From positions 62,001-126,000 of the forward strand of contig NZ_CABVQK010000009.1 of the NCBI RefSeq assembly GCF_902499335.1: a stretch of DNA of 64,000 bases, written 5' to 3'. Under the pieces are notes generated by a model. It worked only from the letters and a program-made list of their open reading frames with translations. It was not told the origin of the DNA and did no database searches. The DNA comes from Burkholderia lata. GTDB taxonomy: Bacteria; Pseudomonadota; Gammaproteobacteria; Burkholderiales; Burkholderiaceae. Of this stretch, positions 34,762 through 44,409 are shown one piece after another. How positions within the stretch are numbered: position 1 is the stretch's first letter; each line of letters starts with the position of its first letter. The translations under genes were made by a program, and so were the position numbers.

Positions 34762-37387
34762 TGATTCCTTGCGATTGGTTCTTGGCGCGTTTGACGCGCG
34801 GTTTGCCCATCAGGACGGGCTGGAACACCACGGCGCCGATCAGCGTGCAGGTCAGGGCGAGCGCGAGCAGCTTGCCCATGCTCGACGTGCCCGGGTGGTG
34901 CGACAGCCACAGGCTGCCGAATGCGGTCGCCGTCGTCGCGGCGCTGAACAGGACGGCATGCGTGAGGCTCGAGTGCAGCAACCCGGTTTGCCCCGCGCGC
35001 CACGCCATCACGAAATACACCTTGAACGCGACGCCGACGCCGAGCATCAGCGGCAGCGCGATGATGTTCGCGAAGTTGAGCGGCATGCCGAGCACGACGC
35101 ACAGTTCGAGCGTCACGACGCCCGACACGAGCAGCGGCACCAGCGTGCGCAGCACGTCGCCGAAGCGGCGCAGCGTGACCCACAGCAGGATCGTGATCGA
35201 GATGATCGACCACAGCGCCGCATGCAGGAACGCGTCGATGATCGTGTCGGCCGAATGCAGGATCGAGATCGGGCCGCCGGTCGCGCCCGGCTCCGCGGCC
35301 TTCACGGTCTTCGCGAAGCGGCGCAGCATCGTGTCGTCGTTCGGGTCGACACCCTTCGGCACCTTTGGCGAGATCTGCACGAGCGCATGGCCGTCCGGCG
35401 CGACCCAGTCGCGCACGAGCTGCGGCGGCAGCGATTCGCGCGTGATGTCCTGCGGCTGCAGCAGCGACGCGAGCTGGTTGAGCGCGATGCGCAGCGTAGC
35501 GGAGAACGCGCGCTCGGCGCGGTCGCGCGTCGCGGTGTCCGCGGCGGCGAGCTTCGCGAGCGACGCCGACAGGTGCTGCGCGGCGGCCGCGCCCGGGCCC
35601 GGGTGATCCTCGGCCGCGTAGCTCAGCAGGTCCGACACGCGCTTGAGCGCGGCGACGCGCTGCGCGTCGGTCGCGGGCGGCGCGGGCGGCTGCGTCAGCG
35701 CGGGCAGCAGGTCGCCCGCGGCCGTGGCGATCGCCGCGCGCTTGGCCGGCTGGTCGGCGGGTACGAAGGTCGACAGCGTGGTCGTGCGGCCGACTTCGGG
35801 CAGCGCGTCGAGGCGCTTCGCGGCCGCGTCGGCCTCCGCGAGCGACGGCGCGAGCAGCGTGACGTCGTTGACGGCGGCTTCCGGCGAATCCTTCAGTGCG
35901 AGCAGCGTCGCCATCGATTCGCTGTTCGGATCCTTCAGGTGCAGCGGGTTGAAGTCGAAGCGCAGGAACGCGAGCAGCGGCAGCGCGCCGACCACCACCA
36001 CCAGTGTGCCGATCAGGATCGGCTTGCGATGGCGATCGAGGTAATCGTCGACCGGCGCGAGCCACGGGAAGCCCGGCGTCTTCGATTCGCCCGGCGGCGC
36101 GAACAGGCGCAGCAGCGCGGGCAGCAGCGTGAGCGTGGTGAGCAGCGCGACGAACATCCCGACGCCCGCGATCAGGCCGAGTTCGGACACGCCGCGATAG
36201 GCGGTGGGGATGAACGAGAAGAAGCTCGCCGCGACGGCCGCGGTGGCCAGCGCGAGCGGCATGCCCATCGAGTGCGCGGCGCCGATCAGCGCGTGATCGA
36301 TGCGCGGATCGCGGAAGCGCTCCTCGCGGTACTTCACGCCGTACTGGATCGAGAAGTCGACGCCGAGGCCGACGAACAGCACCATGAACGCGACCGAGAT
36401 CATGTTCAGCGAGCCGACCATCGCGAGGCCGAGTGCGGCGGTCACGACGAGGCCGACGAACAGCGTGACGAGCACCGAGCCGATCATCCGCTTCGAGCGC
36501 AGTGCCAGCCACAGGATGACGAGCACCGCGAGCAGCGTGAAGACGCCGTTGAGCGCGGCGCCGTCTTCGACCGACGCGAATTCGTCGTCGGCGAGCGGCT
36601 GCTCGCCGGTCAGGCGCACGGCCGCGCCGAAGCGCTTCTCGAGGTCGAGCGAACGGGCCGCGTCGCGGATCACCTGGCTGGTTTCCGCGCCGGCTTTCAG
36701 CGCGCCGTAGTTGACCACGGGCTGCACGGTGACGAACGCGCGCGCGGGCTGCCGCGCGGCATCGTTGTCGACCAGTGCGCGCCACGAGAACGCGGCCGGC
36801 TTGCCGGCCAGCACGTCGTCGACCGTCGCGGCGCTGCGTGCGAGCAGCTTCGCCATTCCGGACAGTTTCACCTGGCCGGTCAGCAGCGGCTGGCCGAGCG
36901 TGGTGGACAGCGTCGTGGCGAGCCCGGTCAGGCTCGGGTTCTTCGCGAGTTCGTTGACGAGCGGGCGCGCGCTCGCGAGCTGCGAGGTCGTATCGGTCAC
37001 TTCCTGCGGCGACAGGAACAGCAGCCCGTTGTGCTCGAAGAACGGCCCGCCGCCGGGCTCGGCGACCTGGCCGATGCGGCCGGCGTCGGCATCCTTCTGC
37101 AGCGCTTCCGTCAGCGCATGCGCGGCGGCATTCGCGAATTCGGGCGCGGGCGCCTCGACGACCGCGAGGATCGTGCCGTTGCGTTGCGGGAACGCTTTAT
37201 CGACGGCCTGGCCGAGCGCGGCAAATTGCGGTTCCGCATCGACGAGCTTACTGATGTCGGTGTTGATCTTGAAATGCTGGGCGACATAGACGCCGCTGAG
37301 CGCGGCGATGACGAGCGACAGCACGACGACCCAGACGGGTCGGCGTACCGACCATGCAACGAGTCGGACGATGAGAGATGTCACCAT
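34754..37387 (-). CDS. hpnN: Hopanoid transporter, RND superfamily
   Basis: 877 residues from the ATG at 37387. It is an MMPL/RND-type protein with an N-terminal helix (VWVVVLSLVIAALSGVYVAQ), a large periplasmic loop, a block of helices near the middle, then a second loop and helix block. Seen are GVFTLLAVLVILWLAL, MISVAFMVLFVGLGVDFSIQ and IIALPLMLGVGVAFKVYFVM. HpnN moves hopanoids from inner to outer membrane using the proton gradient. It overlaps the mlaA-like gene and faces away from hpnM, giving a complete lipid-shuttling set beside the biosynthetic operon. Confidence 0.92.
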   Translation of the reverse strand: MVTSLIVRLVAWSVRRPVWVVVLSLVIAALSGVYVAQHFKINTDISKLVDAEPQFAALGQAVDKAFPQRNGTILAVVEAPAPEFANAAAHALTEALQKDADAGRIGQVAEPGGGPFFEHNGLLFLSPQEVTDTTSQLASARPLVNELAKNPSLTGLATTLSTTLGQPLLTGQVKLSGMAKLLARSAATVDDVLAGKPAAFSWRALVDNDAARQPARAFVTVQPVVNYGALKAGAETSQVIRDAARSLDLEKRFGAAVRLTGEQPLADDEFASVEDGAALNGVFTLLAVLVILWLALRSKRMIGSVLVTLFVGLVVTAALGLAMVGSLNMISVAFMVLFVGLGVDFSIQYGVKYREERFRDPRIDHALIGAAHSMGMPLALATAAVAASFFSFIPTAYRGVSELGLIAGVGMFVALLTTLTLLPALLRLFAPPGESKTPGFPWLAPVDDYLDRHRKPILIGTLVVVVGALPLLAFLRFDFNPLHLKDPNSESMATLLALKDSPEAAVNDVTLLAPSLAEADAAAKRLDALPEVGRTTTLSTFVPADQPAKRAAIATAAGDLLPALTQPPAPPATDAQRVAALKRVSDLLSYAAEDHPGPGAAAAQHLSASLAKLAAADTATRDRAERAFSATLRIALNQLASLLQPQDITRESLPPQLVRDWVAPDGHALVQISPKVPKGVDPNDDTMLRRFAKTVKAAEPGATGGPISILHSADTIIDAFLHAALWSIISITILLWVTLRRFGDVLRTLVPLLVSGVVTLELCVVLGMPLNFANIIALPLMLGVGVAFKVYFVMAWRAGQTGLLHSSLTHAVLFSAATTATAFGSLWLSHHPGTSSMGKLLALALTCTLIGAVVFQPVLMGKPRVKRAKNQSQGINE

Positions 37388-37710
37388 GTGGCGGTGGGGA
37401 GCGGCTGGCAAGGGCAAAGTAGCCAAGTATACCGGCGCAGCGTGGCGGCGGTCGTGACGTTGGGGGTTTCGGGGAGGGAAGGAGATTTGTTCGTGACGGC
37501 GGAATCGATACCGACGTCCGGCCGGTTTGTAAGGGGATATTTACATAAACGGCGCCGCGCTGCTTCGACGCGCCGCTGCGGGCCTGTGACAAAGGAACCT
37601 GAAAGGTAACAGTCGGTCACGGCGGCACACCGAAGCGTCAGGCCCGGTATACTTTGCTTCGTCGGCCGGTGCAATGAACCGGTCGTTTTTTCTCATCGAG
37701 CGATATTCGT
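37388..37710. other. Divergent promoter gap between hpnN and hpnM
   Basis: About 320 bases with no convincing gene. A candidate minus-10-like TATACT lies near 37650, before hpnM. No palindromic operator stands out. Confidence 0.4.
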
Positions 37711-38307
37711 ATGAAACGTCATCTGTTTGCTTTCGTCGCGGCGGCCGCCGTGTCGGTTTCCGCTTTCGCGCAGAGCGCGCCGGTCGATATCGTCCGCAAT
37801 GCGGTCGAGGGCACCGTTACCGCCATGAAGGCCGATCCGGCCGCACGTGGCGGCGACATGGCGAAAGTCACGCAGGTCGTCGAGCAGCGCTTCCTGCCCG
37901 CGACCAACTTCGAGCGCACGACCCGCATCGCGGTCGGTGACGCGTGGAAGCAGGCCACGCCGCAACAGCAGCAGGAGCTGTACAAGCAGTTCAGGCTGCT
38001 GATGACGCGCACCTACGCCGCGTCGCTCGCGCAGCTCGGCAGCCAGGACGCGAAGTTCTCGTTCAAGGCCGGCGGCGCGTCGGGCGCCGACGCGCTCGTG
38101 CAGTCGACGGTCACGACGCCGGGCGACAGCCAGTCGGTCGGCTATCGTCTCGGCAAGGTCGGCAACGACTGGAAGATCTACGACATCGACATGTCGGGCG
38201 CGTGGCTGATCCAGGTCTACCAGGGGCAGTTCAAGAGCCAGCTCGCATCGGGCGGGATCGACGGCCTGATCGCGTATCTGCAAAAGCACAATTCGCGGAC
38301 GAACTGA
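37711..38307 (+). CDS. hpnM: HpnM/MlaC-like periplasmic lipid-binding protein
   Basis: 198 residues with a clear Sec signal peptide (KRHLFAFVAAAAVSVSAFAQ, cleaved near residue 21). The remaining part is the MlaC/Ttg2D fold, with motifs RFLPATNFERTTRIAVGDAW and YRLGKVGNDWKIYDIDMSGA. MlaC proteins carry one phospholipid across the periplasm. Next to hpnN this copy is expected to carry hopanoid or phospholipid. It is divergent from hpnN over a 320-base gap and followed by a strong terminator. Confidence 0.9.
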   Translation: MKRHLFAFVAAAAVSVSAFAQSAPVDIVRNAVEGTVTAMKADPAARGGDMAKVTQVVEQRFLPATNFERTTRIAVGDAWKQATPQQQQELYKQFRLLMTRTYAASLAQLGSQDAKFSFKAGGASGADALVQSTVTTPGDSQSVGYRLGKVGNDWKIYDIDMSGAWLIQVYQGQFKSQLASGGIDGLIAYLQKHNSRTN

Positions 38308-38338
38308 CGGCCGTTGCAAGGCCTCGGTCCGGATGCAT

Positions 38339-38370
38339 GAAGGGCGCCCTCGGGCGCCCTTCTCTTTTTC
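38339..38370 (+). terminator. Intrinsic terminator after hpnM
   Basis: A 10-bp stem GAAGGGCGCC/GGCGCCCTTC with a 4-base loop, followed by TCTTTTTCTTTT. It starts 31 bases past the hpnM stop. Confidence 0.88.
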
Positions 38371-38482
38371 TTTTGCCCAGGGCGCCTGGTGAGCGGTCGA
38401 ACGACCGACGTGACCGCGCGTCCGGGCGTGCCGGCGCAGGTCCAGGCCACCTCCGCACACGTCAAGGCTCGCTGCGCGCGGC

Positions 38483-39631
38483 CTACTGATACGTCATGGT
38501 GAAGGTCAGCACCGCGTTCGCGCTGCCGGCCGTTACTTTCGCGGCAGTCTGGTAATAACGGGCCGTGAGCGGGATCGTGTAGGAGCCGCCCGTCGACTTG
38601 CTGTAGCTCGTCAGCGTGTACGGCGTGCTGTACTTCAGCGCGTTGCCGCTGCTGTCCTTCAGTTGCAGGCCGATGCCGGTGGCCGTCGAACCGCTCGACA
38701 GCGCCAGCACGCCGTTGGTGCTGTCGAGTACGGCATTGACCGGGTCGAACTCGTACTGGATCGAGTTCAGGCCTGTCGGACAGGCGTTGACCGCCACGTT
38801 GACCGCGACGGCCTGCTTGGTGGTCGAACCGATGCCGGTGAATTCCGACTGCATGTGCGAGCCCATGTTGACCGTCACGTTCGGTGTGGTGCAAGCCGCC
38901 ACGCTGACGTTGGTCGACGTCAGCGAAAACGACACGAGAGGCGAGGTGGCGACCGTATACACGTTGCCGCCGGTGCTCGTCGCTGACGCCCCCACGAGCA
39001 GCACGCCGCCCGTCACCGTGCCCGCCGTGATCGGGCCGGTCTTGACCAGCGCCGCTTGCGCCATACCGCCGTTACTGATCGAAGTCACAATTCCGTTTGC
39101 GTTGCAGGCGTTCCCTGTCCACGGGCTGGGGAACGGTGAAGACGGCACGCCCAGATCCACCCAGGGCAGGCTTCCGCAACCGTTCGCGTAAGAACTCACG
39201 CCGATCGCGACACCGACGCCAGGCACATTGGTATTCCAGACCGTATAGGCCACCCCGGTCGGTCCCTTCACGGTCATGCCGGACTTGGTCATCGACAGCG
39301 GTTCGAAGACCATACCCGCGGCTGCCGTACCCGATACCGCGCAAGTGTAGTAGTTGGAGACGTTCGGCGTACTGACCCAGGAGGTTAGTACCGTGCCGTT
39401 CGGCGCATCGCGGGGGACGGTCACCGAGGGCTGCATCGTCAGCGTCACCGTCTGCGCCGTTCCCGAGCAAGTTATGCTCGAGGCGAACACGGGGCGTGTG
39501 CCCAAGCCGAGCATCAGCACCGCCAGCGTGAGCAGCCAGAACGCCAGGCGGCCCAGGCCTCGCGCCGATTTCGCCTGCCTGCGCGTCGCGGCCGGCGTCT
39601 TGTTCCGTTTCATGATCTTTCCCAGGTCCAT
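38483..39631 (-). CDS. Fimbrial tip adhesin-like protein, second paralogue
   Basis: About 382 residues from the ATG at 39631. The N-terminus is basic, then a long hydrophobic signal (LAFWLLTLAVLMLGLGTRPV) ends near FASS. An N-terminal domain of about 180 residues is followed by a C-terminal pilin domain with the two-Cys pattern (VAACTTPNVTVNMGSHMQ, VNACPTGLNS) and a final TFTMTYQ donor-strand ending. This two-domain layout fits a FimH-like tip adhesin. It is highly similar throughout to the gene at 39696 and follows it by 64 bases, so it is a tandem duplicate. It is the last gene of the fimbrial operon. Confidence 0.82.
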   Translation of the reverse strand: MDLGKIMKRNKTPAATRRQAKSARGLGRLAFWLLTLAVLMLGLGTRPVFASSITCSGTAQTVTLTMQPSVTVPRDAPNGTVLTSWVSTPNVSNYYTCAVSGTAAAGMVFEPLSMTKSGMTVKGPTGVAYTVWNTNVPGVGVAIGVSSYANGCGSLPWVDLGVPSSPFPSPWTGNACNANGIVTSISNGGMAQAALVKTGPITAGTVTGGVLLVGASATSTGGNVYTVATSPLVSFSLTSTNVSVAACTTPNVTVNMGSHMQSEFTGIGSTTKQAVAVNVAVNACPTGLNSIQYEFDPVNAVLDSTNGVLALSSGSTATGIGLQLKDSSGNALKYSTPYTLTSYSKSTGGSYTIPLTARYYQTAAKVTAGSANAVLTFTMTYQ

Positions 39632-39695
39632 TGCATCCGCACGCTCATTGCGTGCGTACCGCCACCGCATACGTCAAAAATCCGATACGCACTGC

Positions 39696-40850
39696 TTATT
39701 GATACGTCATGGTGAAGGTCAGCACCGCGTTCGCGCTGCCGGCCGTTACCTTCGCGGCAGTCTGGTAATACCGGGCCGTGAGCGGGATCGTGTAGGAGCC
39801 GCCTGTCGCACTGCTGTAGCTCGTCAGCGTGTACTTTGTGTTGTAATTCAGCGCATTGCCGCCGCTGTCCTTCAGTTGCAGGCCGATGCCGGTGGCCGTC
39901 GAACCGCTCGAAAGCGCCAGCACGCCGTTGGTGGCGTCGAGCACGGCATTGACCGGGTCGAACTCGTACTGGATCGAGTTCAGTCCAATCGGGCAGGCGT
40001 TGACCGCCACGTTGACCGCGACGGCCTGCTTGGTGGTCGAACCGATGCCGGTGAATTCCGACTGCATGTGCGAGCCCATGTTGACCGTCACGTTCGGTGT
40101 GGTGCAAGCCGCCACGCTGATGACGGTCGACGACAGCGAGAACGACTTGCGACTCGCGGTCGCGACCGTATACGTGCCGGTGGTGCTTTGCGCCGAACCG
40201 CCCTCGAACAACACGCCGCCCGCCACCATGCCCGCCGTGACGGCGCCGGTCTTGACCAATGCCACCTGGGCCTGGCCGCCATTGGTGACCGAACCGTTTG
40301 TGTTGCAGACCCAGCCTGTCCACGGGCTGGGGAACAGCGCAAACGGCGTGCCGAGATCGAGCCACGCCTGCCATTGGCAGCCGTTCACGTATGAACGTAT
40401 GCCAATCGCGATGCCGATGCCGGGCACGTTGGTATTCCAGACCGTATAGGTCACCCCGGTCGGCCCCTTCACGGTCATGCCGGACTTGGTCATCGACAGC
40501 GGTTCGAAGAGCATGCCCGTGGACGCCGACCCCGACACCGTGCAGCTGTAGTAGTTGTTGGTAGCCGGGGTGCTGATCCAGGCGGTCAGCACCGTGCCGT
40601 TTACGGCATCGCGCGGGACCGTCACCGGGGACGGCATCGAGACCGGTATCGTCTGCGCGGTACCCGAGCAGCTGGCGCTCTGGGCGAATGCCGCACGCGA
40701 GCCCAGGCCGAGCATCAGCATCGCCAGCGTGAGCAGCCAGAACGCCCGGTGGCCCAAGCCTCGCGTCGATTTTGCCGGTCTGCGCGCCGAGGCCGGCTTC
40801 TCGTTCCGCTTCGTGATCTTTCCCGGTGCCATCGCGCCCGCTCCGCTCAT
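39696..40850 (-). CDS. Fimbrial tip adhesin-like protein, first paralogue
   Basis: 384 residues from the ATG at 40850, which overlaps the usher stop (ATGA). A start 18 bases later is possible. The signal sequence includes LTLAMLMLGLGSRAAFA. The N-terminal domain differs from the second paralogue mainly in loops (YVNGCQWQAWLDLGTPFALF). The C-terminal pilin domain, from about residue 225, is nearly identical to it. The final TMTYQ suggests a donor strand for the usher-chaperone system. It most likely caps the fimbria. Confidence 0.82.
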   Translation of the reverse strand: MSGAGAMAPGKITKRNEKPASARRPAKSTRGLGHRAFWLLTLAMLMLGLGSRAAFAQSASCSGTAQTIPVSMPSPVTVPRDAVNGTVLTAWISTPATNNYYSCTVSGSASTGMLFEPLSMTKSGMTVKGPTGVTYTVWNTNVPGIGIAIGIRSYVNGCQWQAWLDLGTPFALFPSPWTGWVCNTNGSVTNGGQAQVALVKTGAVTAGMVAGGVLFEGGSAQSTTGTYTVATASRKSFSLSSTVISVAACTTPNVTVNMGSHMQSEFTGIGSTTKQAVAVNVAVNACPIGLNSIQYEFDPVNAVLDATNGVLALSSGSTATGIGLQLKDSGGNALNYNTKYTLTSYSSATGGSYTIPLTARYYQTAAKVTAGSANAVLTFTMTYQ

Positions 40851-43393
40851 CTCGTACATACCGCCTCCACATCGGTCCAGCGTTGCTGGCTCGCCTTGCT
40901 TGCCGTGGGCAGCGTGTACGGCAGTGCACAGCGCTCGGCGGCCGTATCGCCCCACTTCACATTCAGCGTGCCGGCATCGGTCTTCACGCCGCGCAACACG
41001 ACACGGCCATCCTGGGCCACGGTGCCGACGTTCTGCCCCGCCGCATCGCTCACTTCCGCGCCGAAGGGAACCGGCTCGCCATCGCTCATGCGCGCACGCA
41101 TGATCACCGCGCGCCCGCCGCCCTCGGTCTCGTACTTCAGCCGCACCACCGCGCCCGCGGTCGGCGCGACGTGCTGCGCGCTGGATTTCAGCTCGACGCT
41201 CATCGGCACGCCCTTCGGATCGATCTCCACTTCGTTGGTCGAGAACGGCGTCAGGTTCGACACCAGCGCATGACCGAACCGATCGATGCGCAGGCCGCTG
41301 CCTGCCGTCACGCGTGCGCCGTTCGCGTCCTTGGCCTCGACGATCGCCATCGTCTCGCCCATGGTCGGCGCAAAGGCCACGCCGCCGGCATAGGCCACCA
41401 TGCCGCCCGAGATGCCGCCGCCGTACTGCGTAAAGCCGGTGCCCTTCGACGCATTGCCCGAGAAGGTCGCGTACGGCGACATGTAGGCCACGTTGCCGCC
41501 CATGTTGACGGTCGCCCCGGCGCCGCCGCCGCTGGTACGGCCGACGTTCACGCCGTAGCTGAGCGCGTTGTCGACGCCGAGCGAGCCCGTCAGCGATTGC
41601 TGGACCAGGGTCGCGCCATGGCTGTCGTGCTGCAGGCTGGTCGACGAGTACAACGTGCGCGAGCCGAGGTTCAGCGGGATCGACACGTTCAGCATGAAGC
41701 GGTTGTCCCAGCGGTTTTGCGTCGCGTCGAATTGGCGCGCGGCCGACACGCCGTAGTTGATGCGCCGGAAATTGTTGTTGTAGCCGGCCTGGAACTGCGT
41801 GTCGTTGCCGCCGCGGTTCCAGTAGTTGACGGTCGAGCCCGACAGGTAGAACGAGCCCCAGCCTTCCGGCAGGCCCTGGTTCAGCATGACCTGGAACTGA
41901 CCGCGACGTACGCCGCTCGACAGCAGGCCGTTCACGCCGCCCGTCTGCTGGCCGCGCAACTGCATGGCGTCCTGCAGGCCCAGGTAGCCGCTGCTCGAAT
42001 AGCGGTAGGCGGCCACCGCGATATTGGTATTGGTCGGACTGATCAGCTTGCTGTACGAGAGCTTCACGCTCTGGCCGTGGCGTGTGCCCGTGCCGGGCAG
42101 ATCGGTGTTGGCCTGCGTGATGTCGAATGCGAACGAGCCCAGCCCGGTGTTGAGTGCGGCGCCGACCAGGCCTGCCAGGTAGCCGGGCGCGGCGGTCATG
42201 CCGCCGTAGCCGGTGATCAGGTTGGTGAAACCGTGCTGGACGGTCGCCTGGAACAGCGCCGGCTTGCTCGATAGCAGCGGGCTGCGGTACTGGCCGGCGG
42301 TCACGCTGAAACGCGTGATGCCGGGCCGCAGCGAACTGACGGCCGACGCATACGGCACCTTGAAGGTGTGGATGCTGCCATCGGCTTCGGTCACGATGAC
42401 GTCGAGGTCGCCGCCATAACCGGTCGCATAGAGATCGTCGATCTCGAACGGGCCGGTCGCGACGTTGGCGCTGTAGATGATGTTGCCGTTCTGGCGTACC
42501 TGCACCAGCGCATTGCTGTTGGCGATGCCGTGGATGGTCGGCGCATAGCCGCGTTGCGATTCCGGATACATGCGCTCGTCGCTGGCGATCCGCACGCCGC
42601 GAAAGCCCACGCTGTCGAACATCGTGCCGTCGGTGAACGCGTCGCCGATCACGAGCTGCGCCTTCAGGCGCGCGATCGAGCGCTGCAGGCTGGTCTGCAC
42701 GCTCTGGTAGTGCGTGCCGCCGTGCGTGTCGTAGGTGTAGTTGCCGTTGTGGCGGAAGCGCCAGGGCCCGACGTTCAGGCCGGCGATCAGGCCCAGGTAG
42801 GCCTGGGTCGCCGAGGCGCCCTGGTTGTCGGCGCGGTAGATGTTGCCGTTGTACGACAGCAGCGCGGCCGGCACGCCCTCGTCCCAGTAGCGCGGGTCCA
42901 CGTAGCCGCGCGCCGCGCGGCTCAGCGAGGCCTGCGGGATGCTGACGTCGAGCCGCTGCTCGCCATTGTCGAAGGTGGCGACGGCGTCCGGCACCAGCAT
43001 GCCGATCGTCGCGCAGGCATGGTTCGAGTCCGTCAACCTGCGCGTCGCTTCGGGCGACAGCTTCGCGAGATCCACTCCGACCTGCTGCAACAGCTCGCGA
43101 TCGAAGCAGGGCTGGACGTTGTTCCGGCTGTCGCCCACCTGGCGCAGCGTGATTTCGGCGCGGCCGATCCAGTTCGTATTGACGTACAGGTCGGCGCGAT
43201 ATGAACCCGGCGCCGCCACATTGCCCTTTTCGAAGCGACTGACGTCCACTCGCTTGCCGCCCGGGCGCTGCAGGAACAGGTCGTCGAACTGGACTTCCGC
43301 CACTTGTGTGGCGTTTGTGGTCTCCGCCATCGTGCCGGTCGATGCGAACATCGACAGCGCGAGCAGGAAGCACGGGCGCGGGCGCCAGCGCAT
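40847..43393 (-). CDS. Outer-membrane fimbrial usher
   Basis: About 848 residues from the ATG at 43393, chosen because it gives a good signal peptide (RWRPRPCFLLALSMFASTGT). The usher parts are in order: N-terminal periplasmic domain (VQFDDLFLQRPGGKRVDVSR), a long 24-strand barrel (YRSPLLSSKPALFQATVQHG, LGLQDAMQLRGQQTGG) with plug, and C-terminal domains ending in the Cys pair RCALPYTLP...AVCTR. It accepts chaperone-bound subunits and threads the fimbria out. Gene order subunit-chaperone-usher-adhesins is that of type 1-like systems. Confidence 0.93.
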   Translation of the reverse strand: MRWRPRPCFLLALSMFASTGTMAETTNATQVAEVQFDDLFLQRPGGKRVDVSRFEKGNVAAPGSYRADLYVNTNWIGRAEITLRQVGDSRNNVQPCFDRELLQQVGVDLAKLSPEATRRLTDSNHACATIGMLVPDAVATFDNGEQRLDVSIPQASLSRAARGYVDPRYWDEGVPAALLSYNGNIYRADNQGASATQAYLGLIAGLNVGPWRFRHNGNYTYDTHGGTHYQSVQTSLQRSIARLKAQLVIGDAFTDGTMFDSVGFRGVRIASDERMYPESQRGYAPTIHGIANSNALVQVRQNGNIIYSANVATGPFEIDDLYATGYGGDLDVIVTEADGSIHTFKVPYASAVSSLRPGITRFSVTAGQYRSPLLSSKPALFQATVQHGFTNLITGYGGMTAAPGYLAGLVGAALNTGLGSFAFDITQANTDLPGTGTRHGQSVKLSYSKLISPTNTNIAVAAYRYSSSGYLGLQDAMQLRGQQTGGVNGLLSSGVRRGQFQVMLNQGLPEGWGSFYLSGSTVNYWNRGGNDTQFQAGYNNNFRRINYGVSAARQFDATQNRWDNRFMLNVSIPLNLGSRTLYSSTSLQHDSHGATLVQQSLTGSLGVDNALSYGVNVGRTSGGGAGATVNMGGNVAYMSPYATFSGNASKGTGFTQYGGGISGGMVAYAGGVAFAPTMGETMAIVEAKDANGARVTAGSGLRIDRFGHALVSNLTPFSTNEVEIDPKGVPMSVELKSSAQHVAPTAGAVVRLKYETEGGGRAVIMRARMSDGEPVPFGAEVSDAAGQNVGTVAQDGRVVLRGVKTDAGTLNVKWGDTAAERCALPYTLPTASKASQQRWTDVEAVCTR

Positions 43394-43546
43394 GAATGGC
43401 GGCAAACTGGAAAGACGTTGGATCACGATTGGCACCCGAGCGTGAGCAAGCCTGCGCCCTGCCCGGGCAGGCATGCTGGGTCTTGCTGTGGAAAGGACGT
43501 GGCGCGCTACCCGCGCCTCGCGCAATGGAAGGGGGTCAGCCGCGCA

Positions 43547-44320
43547 TCATCGCGACGGCGCCGCGGTGCCGGACCGCAATGGCGTATCGCCGCTGACCGC
43601 GCCGCCGTAGTCGTTCAGCGCCGTGTAATGCACGCTGGCGCCGGCCGCGCCGGACACGTCGCCCTTCAGCGGGAAGGCGCGCGTCTCGCCCGGCCCGACC
43701 ATGCCGCCATCGTCGAAGGTCGCGCTGCGTCCGCCGGACTGCACGCTGATCATGGTCAACGACACATGGAACGGCGTCGGGTTGTGCACCTCGATGGCCG
43801 GTTTGCCGTCGGCCTGCGTGAGCTGCCAGGTGAGCTGCGCCGGCGCATCGGCCGACGAACCCTGAAGTTTTTCCGGACGATAGAACAGCTTGATGCGCGA
43901 ACGGAACGCGAGCTGGATGCGGTTCATGTCCGCATCGGCCGCGCCCGGTTTGGGCGGTACCTCGAGCACGTTGAGCCAGAACACCGACTCGCGATCCTGC
44001 GGCATGGGCTCGCCGGTGTAGACGATGCGCAGCGTCTGCGACTTGGACGGATCGATCCGCGCGATCGGCGGCGTGACGGTGAAGGGCACCTTGATCGTGG
44101 ACGGCGCGCTGTGCACATCACCTGCATCGACCCACGACTGCACGAGCGCGGGCGACTGGCCGGCGTTCGACAGCTTGAGCGTAACCTCGGACTCGCTCGC
44201 GCCATAGATCACGCGCGTGCCGCCGATCACCACCGATGCATTGGCGGGCGTCGCCAGGTGGCCGAGCGATGCGACGCATGCGGTGGCGATCGCACGCCGG
44301 AGTGTTTTTCGAAGCTTCAT
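43547..44320 (-). CDS. Periplasmic fimbrial chaperone
   Basis: 257 residues from the ATG at 44320. Signal peptide of about 28 residues (ATACVASLGHLATPANA). Two Ig-like domains, with the G1-type region VIYGASESEVTLKLSNAG and the family signature ESVFWLNVLEVPPKP near residue 105. The subunit-binding residues (RIVYTG, KLFYRP) are in place. It folds subunits by donor-strand complementation and delivers them to the usher. Second gene of the operon. Confidence 0.92.
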   Translation of the reverse strand: MKLRKTLRRAIATACVASLGHLATPANASVVIGGTRVIYGASESEVTLKLSNAGQSPALVQSWVDAGDVHSAPSTIKVPFTVTPPIARIDPSKSQTLRIVYTGEPMPQDRESVFWLNVLEVPPKPGAADADMNRIQLAFRSRIKLFYRPEKLQGSSADAPAQLTWQLTQADGKPAIEVHNPTPFHVSLTMISVQSGGRSATFDDGGMVGPGETRAFPLKGDVSGAAGASVHYTALNDYGGAVSGDTPLRSGTAAPSR

Positions 44321-44409
44321 GATAGGGATCGATGCAGGTGGCGAGCACGAGGGGCGGAGCGACGTCGTGCCGCCCCACTCACCCATGCTACGTAGAACTA
44401 AATGAGTAA

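Noticed and set aside
34415..37609. A 1064-codon plus-strand frame over hpnN
   Set aside because: Antisense to a well-recognised RND transporter, with shadow-type composition.
39696..43373. A 1225-codon frame that appears to fuse usher-antisense-frame sequence to the tip adhesin
   Set aside because: Only the last 384 codons are the adhesin; the rest is an alternative frame of the usher gene. The ATGA overlap at 40850 marks the true start.
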